NCBI GenBank assembly: GCA_028583605.1
Contig: CM053332.1
Location: 22,057,178 to 22,121,177, forward strand
Direction: 5' to 3'
From: Dastarcus helophoroides
Taxonomy: Eukaryota > Arthropoda > Insecta > Coleoptera > Bothrideridae
DNA length: 64,000 nucleotides
This document shows, in pieces, positions 25,101-30,339 of this stretch. The position numbers and the translations under genes were made by a program. Within the stretch, counting starts at the first letter, position 1; the number at the start of each line of letters is the position of its first letter. Below the pieces are notes generated by a model. It was not told the origin of the DNA. It was given only the letters and a program-made list of their open reading frames with translations, and made no database searches.

Positions 25101-26315
25101 AATGTTAGGTTTTTTTGTTTAACTTTCACATTTTTCCAAAATTTCCTTTTCCTTTTCGATTTTCGACATTTTCTTTAACATTCCAACATTTTCTGATTTT
25201 CTAAAATACTCCTTTAGGAGCTTTACTTGAAGTTTTACTTTTTTTCATCAATTTTTTAGAAATTTTGACTTTCCTTGCAATGTTTTTTAAAAATTATAGT
25301 TTTTTTGTTTAGGTTTCGCATTTTGGAATTTGCAAAATGAAATGAAAAAATAATCAATTCCACTTTTAGGTCCCGATAATCCATTCGGTGCTTTTGTCAG
25401 AAATCGGACGAAAAAGTGCAAATAATCCCATTGAACCTAAACGACTTGATGGTCACAAACGTTCCCAACTTTTCTAATGATTTCTGTAAGACATTGACAC
25501 TGTGATATATGGACTTTTCTCTAAAAGTTCCCGCTCAAATCTTGCTCCACAAATTTGGAATTTGAAAGCCAAAATAGAAAAATAATCAATTCCATTTTTA
25601 AATCCTGATAATCCATCGAGTATTTGCCTACAAATTACTTTTGTCAGAAATCGGACGAAAAAGTGCGAATGATCCCATTGCACCTGAACGCGTTGACGGT
25701 CTCAAACTGCATCAGAAATTCGAATTTCGACCGAAAATGGAATTTATTCTCACGTCCGCGACTTTCCTGATGATTTCTGTGACACATTGACTAGCATTAA
25801 TAGATATTGAAAGCGCGACTAGTGGACTTTCCTGATGATTTCTGTGACACATTGACTAGCATTAATATATATTAAAAGCGCGACTAGTGGACGATTCAAA
25901 CCCGAATTAAAAACTTTTTTCTATTTCAGTCCAGTCCGAGCACGAGAGTTCCGAGAGCGAGACCGAGAACACCGTGATGGAGGACGAAGCCGTCACCTCA
26001 GAAAAGTTCCTGTTGTTAATAGATCAGCTGAGCGTCGACCAGAAGCGCCATCTGAGCATCAAAGACATCGGCATCATCCTGGAGCGACTAAGCTCTAAAA
26101 TTCTGGATGTAGAACGATTGGACCGAGAGAGCGAAAGCGACGATTGTTACAATTGGACGATCAAGGCCACCATCCGGGGCGACGTCCTGCGGGAATTGGG
26201 CGTGATCTACAACGGCAACTACTACGCCATCTCGGAACATCCGGGATACAAGGAGGAGAACGAAGGGGTGCTCGAAGAGGCAGAAGAAGAGGAGGAAGAG
26301 GAAGACCGGCTGTGA
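3875..26315 (+). CDS. Drep2: Drep2-like CIDE-N/DFF-C protein (whole gene, four coding exons)
   Basis: Exons 3875-4160, 13555-13832, 21063-21429 and 25930-26315 join in frame to 438 codons plus a stop. All borders are GT/AG. Residues about 10-86 form a CIDE-N domain (starting around RPFKLWDGRRN). Exon 2 begins with the block AISAIPKIVCETI, typical of insect Drep2. Exon 3 is a low-complexity linker rich in His and Cys. Residues about 335-413 are the C-terminal DFF-C-type helical domain, followed by an acidic Glu/Asp tail. In the family, CIDE domains self-associate head to tail. Fly Drep2 is known as a neuronal, synaptic protein rather than a nuclease, and no nuclease domain is visible here. The frame is intact. 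Drep3 or the DFF45/ICAD-like Drep1 are alternatives, but the extended exon 2 block favours Drep2. The introns hold satellites and a nested gene. Confidence 0.82.
4753..4860 (+). repeat. Dispersed ~110-bp repeat, copy 1
   Basis: This copy shares long blocks with the sequence at 13099-13220: ATTAACGATAAAAA, then AAATTTAAAAATTCCACAA, then CAGGTTTCGCATTACTGCA. A truncated third copy (right half) lies at 13446-13495 and the left half is recognisable at 28255-28300. No terminal repeats are obvious, so the class is unknown; it may be a SINE or MITE fragment. Confidence 0.6.
5480..6290 (+). repeat. Three tandem copies of a ~244-bp T-rich repeat
   Basis: The marker ACTCCTACCTTTTTTTTG recurs near 5627, 5870 and 6116, and flanking text (TTGCTCAAAATTGTGA, AATTTACCAA, TTTTTCGAAGTTTT) repeats in the same order. 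Small open frames across it are by-products. Confidence 0.7.
6781..11640. repeat. Large heptamer satellite array (TTGAATC/TTGATTC)n
   Basis: Nearly 4.9 kb is made of TTGAATC and one-base variants. Three stretches (about 7370-7700, 9177-10060 and 10265-10540) alternate TTGAATC with TTGATTC to give a clean 14-bp dimer. Longer duplications are visible inside: a ~280-bp block at 6806 and 7090 that reappears near 10060, a block at 7700-7990 repeated at 8200-8490, and one at 8810-9110 repeated near 10800-11100. At 11360-11520 the unit becomes TTGAATT. Seven bases is not a multiple of three, so the - strand reads as one repeating stop-free heptapeptide in all three frames. The long - strand open frames here are therefore not genes. 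Confidence 0.93.
11580..11985 (+). repeat. Degenerate TTGACATTTT repeat
   Basis: Units of roughly 10-14 bp around TTGACATTTTT follow directly on the heptamer array and lose regularity by about 11985. It may be a decayed continuation of the same array, since TTGACAT differs from the heptamer by few changes. Confidence 0.7.
12512..12632 (+). mobile_element. Foldback element copy, truncated left end
   Basis: The copy begins with CACAACAAAGGTTGCTCTAA, a short loop and the inverted TTGTGTTTTTTAAT. It continues through the standard right arm (TTTCAGGGGACAAG, ATTTGTATTTCAATTTTTG, AAGATAACCAAGGACCAG) to the canonical end GTCCGTTCCACC. The hammerhead-like centre is deleted. A-rich runs on both sides hide any target duplication. 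Confidence 0.7.
13099..13220 (+). repeat. Dispersed ~110-bp repeat, copy 2
   Basis: This is the best partner of the 4753-4860 copy and extends further right into GCATCATAGGCGGTCATAC. It lies a few hundred bases upstream of Drep2 exon 2. Confidence 0.6.
13446..13495 (+). repeat. Dispersed ~110-bp repeat, copy 3 (right half)
   Basis: Only the 3' part of the unit is present, from TTAACACCGGACCAGG to GGGGTCATACC. It is about 60 bases upstream of the Drep2 exon 2 acceptor and could contribute to the branch-point region, though this is not shown. Confidence 0.55.
13555..13832 (+). CDS. Drep2: Drep2 exon 2
   Basis: The acceptor is GTGTTTGTCAG and the donor is AACAG/GTAAAC. With the single base from exon 1, the exon reads VAISAIPKIVCETIHALEL and a Trp-containing block (SWKIMDNKGRVTVVLHW). 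A Ser/Pro-rich linker follows. This block is the most strongly conserved part outside the two domains in insect Drep2. The phase-0 end agrees with exon 3. Confidence 0.85.
13833..14392 (+). other. Drep2 intron 2, part before the nested gene
   Basis: AT-rich intronic DNA with no coding signal or clear repeat. It lies downstream of the nested - strand gene and would hold its 3' UTR. Confidence 0.6.
14393..15085 (-). CDS. Nested gene: small secreted protein with repeated LK motifs
   Basis: An intact 230-codon frame lies inside Drep2 intron 2 on the opposite strand. Residues 1-15 (MKFLLMSFAFVLVNA) form a convincing signal peptide, followed by a dibasic site (VIKRS). The rest repeats a unit of the type DPFEEMSKQLK or DSFKDLSKELK about eight times. 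The units are separated by glycine/phenylalanine spacers (GFGFG) and by occasional KR or RR pairs. The units look amphipathic and are rich in Lys, Glu and Ser. I do not recognise the family. A secreted structural, salivary or peptide-precursor protein is possible, but none is shown. The ATG at 15085 was chosen because the signal peptide starts there; an in-frame ATG lies 22 codons upstream, and a spliced alternative is described at 15696-15735. Confidence 0.7.
   Translation of the reverse strand: MKFLLMSFAFVLVNARVIKRSADPSPNPADADPFEEISKQLKKQGGFGFGRSEIDPFEEMSKQLKRTNDPFSSSDSFNDLSKELKNGGGFGFGSSNRGFGFGGSDIDPFEEMKNQLKSPFSGSSASDSFKDLSKELKRGGFGKSEINPFDEMRIQLKSPFSDSSEADSFKDLSKELKNEGFGFGSSKISPFEDFGNELKRQNGFRFRRSPNIFDDLGKALRERPEYRFAI
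15696..15735 (-). CDS. Candidate upstream exon encoding an alternative signal peptide
   Basis: Reading the - strand from 15735, ATG opens a hydrophobic stretch, MYLLVVSFTAVVS, that ends at a good donor (TTTCAG/GTAATT, exon end 15696). An acceptor (CCATTGTTTCAG, exon start 15126) lies in front of the nested gene. Joining the two keeps the frame exactly, giving a 257-codon product with two hydrophobic segments near the N-terminus. It may be an alternative first exon or chance. Only transcript data can tell. Confidence 0.35.
15983..19710. repeat. Ten tandem copies of a ~371-bp repeat
   Basis: The marker TCTATGTCGTG recurs at about 16003, 16373, 16761, 17151, 17523, 17894, 18266, 18637, 19007 and 19379. 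Spacing is 370-372 bp, except two 388-390-bp units that carry an extra short duplication. Copies are highly similar. Each unit contains TTGAAATACAAATC, TTGTCCCCTGAAACC, the terminal signature of the foldback element. The open frames repeated on the - strand (reading SVSGDKICISIFGFFCQ) merely follow the unit and are not conserved as proteins; several are interrupted. Confidence 0.92.
19700..19869 (+). mobile_element. Foldback element copy at the end of the 371-bp array
   Basis: The last satellite unit runs into an element with a left arm (GAAACCAAAAAGGATTAAAA, ACACAACAAAGG), a hammerhead-like centre in - orientation, and a complete right arm ending GTCCGTTTCACCA. The junction shows how the element signature came to sit inside the satellite unit. 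Confidence 0.75.
19747..19790 (-). ncRNA. Hammerhead-like motif, degenerate copy
   Basis: On the - strand the order is CTCT, CTGAAGA, stem GATAGC/loop TTG/GCTGTT, then GAA and CGCGTT, then AGGG. One A of the GAAA core is missing, so catalysis is unlikely. Confidence 0.4.
19870..21062 (+). other. Drep2 intron 2, part after the tandem array
   Basis: AT-rich intronic DNA built of GAAATTTT-type words, including the 20-bp microrepeat listed separately. Nothing coding is seen before the exon 3 acceptor (GGTATTGGTTTCAG). Confidence 0.6.
20581..20690 (+). repeat. Five copies of a 20-bp repeat
   Basis: The unit AGCAAAAATTCAAAATTTTT is repeated head to tail with almost no variation. Confidence 0.85.
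21063..21429 (+). CDS. Drep2: Drep2 exon 3 (His/Cys-rich linker)
   Basis: The exon starts after acceptor GGTTTCAG and ends at donor GTAAGT, with 122 codons plus one base. It encodes a hydrophilic linker with a cluster of His and Cys (HIHTPECAHHAH, then CDFHCCALH) and a Ser/Gln/Pro-rich stretch. It then reads HVRFLDIEGGG. The clustered His/Cys could bind metal, but no known zinc motif fits. It is much more GC-rich than the satellites on both sides. Other-frame openings over the same bases are shadows. Confidence 0.8.
21540..25330 (+). repeat. T-rich higher-order satellite in Drep2 intron 3 (~650-bp period)
   Basis: A block beginning AAGTTTCGCATTTTTCCAAC recurs at about 21657, 22313, 23158, 23810 and 24464. 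Spacing is 652-656 bp with one 845-bp step that contains an extra sub-unit. Each block is built from 3-4 diverged sub-units of about 160-240 bp. These share GATTTTTTAAAATACTC, TTTTAGGAGCTTTTGCTTG and TTTCTAGAAATTTTGAC. The 76-78-codon open frames on both strands repeat with the unit and are not genes. The reverse complement of this family fills 30.3-33.3 kb. Confidence 0.9.
25360..25900 (+). repeat. Two local tandem duplications ahead of Drep2 exon 4
   Basis: A ~210-bp segment (AATAATCAATTCCA through CAGAAATCGGACGAAAAAGTG) occurs at about 25360 and again at about 25580. A 66-bp unit starting GACTTTCCTGATGATTTCTG is then repeated head to tail at 25761-25892 with two or three changes, ending immediately before the exon 4 acceptor region. 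Confidence 0.8.
25930..26315 (+). CDS. Drep2: Drep2 exon 4 (DFF-C domain and stop)
   Basis: The acceptor is TTCTATTTCAG. The exon opens with an acidic serine-rich stretch (EHESSESETENT), then the DFF-C-like helical region (SEKFLLLIDQLSVDQ, LSIKDIGIILERLSSKIL, YNWTIKATIRGDVL), and ends in a run of Glu and Asp before TGA at 26313-26315. It is in frame with exon 3 through a phase-1 junction. Confidence 0.85.
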
Positions 26316-26560
26316 GACTCTACGACTGCCAACTCCATTATTTAATTAAATTTAAAAAAAAAGTCAACTAGCACAAACAACACGGACTAATGGACGCAGG
26401 TGTGTCATCGTCACTTTTATTTTTCGTCATCATGTCGCGTGTGAAACACTGAAGCGCTCTTCCGCGCGATCCAACTGATCCAATTCAACACACCTGGTTT
26501 ATAGGTTAAAGCTGTTAATCATGTACATTATTTATAAATAATAAACTATTCGCTTAGATG
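26316..26560 (+). promoter_or_regulatory. Drep2 3' UTR with polyadenylation signal
   Basis: About 225 bases after the stop, AATAAA at 26540-26545 is the first canonical polyadenylation signal, followed by T/G-rich sequence around 26561-26580. The intervening sequence is moderately GC-rich, like the exon. Confidence 0.55.
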
Positions 26561-28940
26561 GTTGTTTGTTGTGTGCGTCGGGCATTTGCGAGGATTGCGG
26601 CTCGGCGCATCGAGTACACCTCTGGGGAGTCAACTGCCGGAGGGCGCGGATCTGAAGCCTTCGGAATTCAGGTATGACCACGAATGTGTTAATGACATGT
26701 AACGGTGGCATTCAATAATTTTGTAACAGTGAAGTGTTCTGGAAATGGAACCATTTTTCGACCAACGTTTATTTTCTTCTAAAAAAGCATTTTGGCTTCT
26801 TACTTTTTTGTCCAAACATTCTTGTTTGGTAGAATTTTGGTTTCTTCATTTCTTAAATAAATCGATGTTATTATTATTAAATTTTGATGCTTACAGAAGA
26901 GTGAACCTATCTTTAAACTAGAGATCAAATTTTTTGGTATTTGACCATAACTAAAAACAATGTTTTCAAAACAAAAAACAGAGAAAGAAAAACGTTTACG
27001 AGAAATGGCTTCATTTTAAAAACTATTGTGCTTTAGAATTAAACAAAACTATTGTAAAAATTGAATAAAGAACGAATCACTGTCGTACTAAATTGTAACT
27101 TTTTTTGTAAGCAATAACATTCAAGATTTTGTTTCTTATTAAGACGGATTAATTTGATTTGAAAATATTTTATTGTTTTCATAAGATTAATCAGTTATCG
27201 ATGTTAGAAACCTAGAAGTCTATGGGTTGCCAAATAGTAATATTTGTGCCAAATTTTCCACTTCGGTCAGTTCTTCCATCAAAAGACTTTAGACGTAAAT
27301 TGTTGACATTTTATTTTTGTATTTGAACAATGATATTGTGATGCTCCACCAAGGTAACAAGACGTTAGAAAATGTGCATATTCTAAAAAAACTATTTACG
27401 CGTAAATGTTCCCCAAAGAAGTTATTTTAAGCGATCATACAAATGCATTTCCTGACAGTTGAATGCCATAACTTTTTCAAAACTTTATAAGAAAAGTCCC
27501 AAAACTACGAGCTCTGGCGTTAGAGCAACCTTTGTTGTGTTTTTTAATCTTTTTTTGGCTTCAGGGGACAAGATTTGTATTTCAATTTTTGAAGATAACC
27601 AAGGCTAGTCCGTTCCACCAAAACTACGAACTTTTTTCTACATTATTACCCATGACACACACAAGAAAATAAAGGGGGTCCTTAAAAAAATAGGAGTAAT
27701 TGATTTGGGAATGCATACACTCAGTATGAAGATGACGAAATATGTCCCCCTGACTAAACTTATTTTGTTTCTGAAAAATGACGATCTAAAAAGTTATTCA
27801 GCAGCAAGACAAGCTAAAATGCTATCTAAGAAGTCGAAATTAAAAAAACTTGACTTAATAGTTTTTTAGAAATTTCAATGTTTTTCAATTTTAAATTTAA
27901 AGGAAAGTCAAACACCTTCAAAAGAAAAATGTCTAGAATATTGTCGAAATTTTGAAACGAAGGTCGAAATTTCAAGAAACAAGTTCGACGCTTTCTTTCT
28001 GCTTTTTTATTTCTTAACATTTCGAGAAAGAAAGTAAAAACCTCTGATGTACACAGCAGAAGTAGAAATTTCTGGAAAAAGTAGAAACAAATTTAAAAAA
28101 CTTCGGAAACGAAAGCTAAAATTTTCTAGTTTTTTTTTAGAAATTGTTTTTATTTTGGAGACAAAATTTTCCATATTGTTTTCGAGATTTTTCAGAAACT
28201 TCTACGTGCTCCAAGTATGTCAGGCTTAAACTTGAAATCTACTTATTTTTAATTTTCATAACTACTAAACTTTATTAACAATTAAAAAGTAACAAATAAT
28301 TCAACCTTCCAATTGCACCATTTCAAAAAGTATTTTTGTAAATCTTGGCTGTTCTTCTCAAATATCGAGCTACAACATTTATTGTTAAAGTGGTAAACTT
28401 AAGCTTAAACATTTTGGAGTTTAAAGTCGAAATTTATGGAAAAAGGTCGAAGAAAAAATTTTGGAAGGTTCCCGTACAGCACCTAAATCAGAAAGATATC
28501 TTAAAGATATCATTATAGCGATAACTTTAAGAGCCACAGAAATGTTAACATTTAGATAACTTTTTTTAGTCGTCAGATTACGGATATCTAACAGATACCT
28601 CTTAGATAATTTTGATAGATGTCTTTAGCATGAGAAATCTTTATGCTAACATAATGTTAACTTTCTGACAATACTTCCCGATGTCAGACTCTAAAAAATG
28701 TTGACTGTAAGAGCTCTTTAAGAGAACTTATTTCCGAGCGGGTTAAGAAAAACATAATTTTTCTAGTTTTAAGTTCAGAGGTAAAATTTCATATTTAAAT
28801 TTTAACCCTTTCAAAGTCATTGTCTCGAATTAAAGTTCAAAAACTTCGGAATTTCTATAAAAAATTGTCCTGAAATTTTGAAAATATACTTCAAAGTATC
28901 TAAAAAAAACATCACTCAAGTTAAATATCATATTTTTTTT
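26561..28940. other. Intergenic DNA between Drep2 and the satellite blocks
   Basis: Mostly AT-rich and of unique appearance, with one foldback copy (27511-27619) and a truncated dispersed repeat (28255-28300). At about 28490-28740 an odd segment rich in AGATATC- and GATAACTTT-like words looks distinct from its neighbours, but I see no gene in it. Confidence 0.55.
27511..27619 (+). mobile_element. Foldback element half-copy with 10-bp target duplication
   Basis: The copy starts at GCTCTGGCGTTAGAGC, within a few bases of the predicted hammerhead cleavage point. It continues through AACCTTTGTTGTGTTTTTTA and the right arm to the end CGTTCCACC. It is bounded by AAAACTACGA at 27501-27510 and again at 27620-27629. 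Confidence 0.75.
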
Positions 28941-29035
28941 TTGGCGAAACGGACTGCTCCTTGGTTATCTTCAAAAATTGAAACACAAATCTTGCCCCCG
29001 AAACCAAGAAAGATTAAAAAACACAACAGATGCTG

Positions 29036-29080
29036 CTCTAACGCGTTTCGATAGCCAAGCAATCATCTTCAGAGAAATAC
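29036..29080 (-). ncRNA. Hammerhead ribozyme-like motif, best copy
   Basis: Reading the - strand from 29080, the sequence runs TTTCT, CTGAAGA, T, stem GATTGC/loop TTG/GCTATC, GAAA, CGCG, TT, then AGAGC. The CTGANGA box and GAAA box are intact. AGAG after the predicted cleavage point (after position 29040) can pair with TTCT in front of CTGAAGA to form stem I. ACGCGT is self-complementary, so stem III could form between two molecules, as proposed for short-stem hammerheads. One T between CTGAAGA and stem II is unpaired, and one stem II pair is mismatched. Activity is untested. Confidence 0.5.
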
Positions 29081-29088
29081 CACTCAGT

Positions 29089-29132
29089 ATCTTTCCGAAG
29101 ATGATAGCTTGGCTATCCAAACGCGTTAGTGC
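29089..29132 (+). ncRNA. Hammerhead-like motif, core-mutated copy
   Basis: The stem II hairpin is perfect here (GATAGC, TTG, GCTATC), but the core boxes read CCGAAGA and CAAA, so this copy should be inactive. It is the inverted partner of the 29036-29080 motif. In stem II, GCTATC replaces the GCTGTC of other copies, and both pair with GATAGC. Confidence 0.4.
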
Positions 29133-29426
29133 AATCTCTGTTGTGTTTTTTAATCTTTCTTGGTCTCAGGAGACAGGATTTGTATTTCAATCGTAATTTC
29201 TAAAACAAAGAACCCGAAATTTCGAGATTAGGATGATTAAAGTGGAAAAATTTCAGAATTAAGATGTTATCTCCAAACTTGGAGCTCAGTTAAAAATCGA
29301 AATTTCAAAATTACAATAAAAATTACGTATTTAAATTTAAAATCTTTTTTCTCGAGTTAAAATCAGCATTTCGAGGTCAGATCAAAAATTTTGAGAGACT
29401 ACTTGAAATAAATGATTTTTTATTTT

Positions 29427-29466
29427 TGAAAGATGATAGCTTGGCTGTCGAAACGCGTTAAAGCAA
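29427..29466 (+). ncRNA. Hammerhead-like motif, first box damaged
   Basis: The stem GATAGC/TTG/GCTGTC, GAAA, CGCG and TTAAAGC are in place, but the first box reads TTGAAAGA instead of CTGAAGA. Confidence 0.35.
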
Positions 29467-29770
29467 CCTCCGTTGTGTTTTTTAATCTTTCTTGGTTTCA
29501 GAAAACAAGATTTGTATTTCAATCGTAATTTCTAAAACAAAAAACCCGAAATTTCGAGATTAGGATGATTAAAGTGGAAAAATTTCAGAATTAAGAAAAT
29601 GTTCTCTCCAAACTTCGAGTTCAGTTAAAAATCGAAATTTCAAAATTACAATAAAAATTATAGATTTAAATTAAAAATCTTTAAACTTTTCTTGAGTTTA
29701 AATCACCATTTAGAGGTCAGACCAAACAATTTGGGAGATTACTTGCAATAAATGATTTTTTATTTTTGAA

Positions 29771-29820
29771 ACTTCTCTCTGAAGATGATAGTTTGGCTGT
29801 CGAAAAGCGTTAGAACAACC
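29771..29820 (+). ncRNA. Hammerhead-like motif, nearly intact
   Basis: CTTCTCT precedes an intact CTGAAGA (29779-29785). Stem II is GATAGT/TTG/GCTGTC, closed by wobble pairs. The strand continues GAAA, AGCG, TT and AGAAC. Stem I can form three base pairs (TCT with AGA). Confidence 0.4.
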
Positions 29821-30339
29821 TTTGTTGTGTTTTTTAATTTTTCTTGGTTTCAGAGGACAAAATTTGTATTTCAATTTTTGGAGATAACCAAGGACCAGTC
29901 CATTCCACCAAAAAAAAAATGTAAATTAAATTCGAAAACAATATTTAGATCGAAAATTTGGAAGAAAATGGTTGAATTTTCAATTTTTCTCTTAAAATAT
30001 CAACTTCCAAAGTCCAAATTTTGATGTTAAAATCAAAGTTTTAAAAATAGTTCACTCATTTTAGGTTTCGTTTTAGAATTGACAGATTTAAATTGAAATT
30101 ATCGCGAAAAAACTTGAGTTTTCTAATTTTCCTTTGAATTTCCTCCTTAATTGTTTGAATATTTAGAATCGTTTCGAAAGAAGAGTTAAAATTTCGTAGA
30201 AAAAATGTCGAAAATCTGGAAGGAAGTCGAAGTTTTGAGAAAAAACCCGAAATTTATTATTATTCCTATGGAGTCGGTTATCCCTGCAGCACTGAAGCTT
30301 TCGCTTATTGCGCCTCCCCCCCCGCCTAAATTAAAAGAA

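Larger units (their letters stand above)
28942..29190 (+). mobile_element. Foldback element, nearly complete palindromic copy
   Basis: The left arm starts TGGCGAAACGGACTGCTCC and runs through CTTGGTTATCTTCAAAAATT, ACACAAATCTTGCCCCCG and AAACCAAGAAAGATTAAAAA. The right arm mirrors it from TTGTGTTTTTTAATCTTTC to ATTTGTATTTCAA. The centre holds two hammerhead-like motifs in inverted orientation around a ~20-bp spacer. This is the most complete copy and shows the overall architecture. Confidence 0.8.
29191..29910 (+). repeat. Tandem array of element right halves plus spacer
   Basis: The spacer CGTAATTTCTAAAACAAA, CCCGAAATTTCGAGATTAGG and so on occurs at 29191 and again at 29523. Each spacer is followed by a hammerhead-like motif and an element right arm. 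Motif positions (29089, 29427, 29779) give a period of about 330-350 bp. Only the last unit (from 29771) continues to the canonical end CCATTCCACCA at 29910. Confidence 0.75.
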
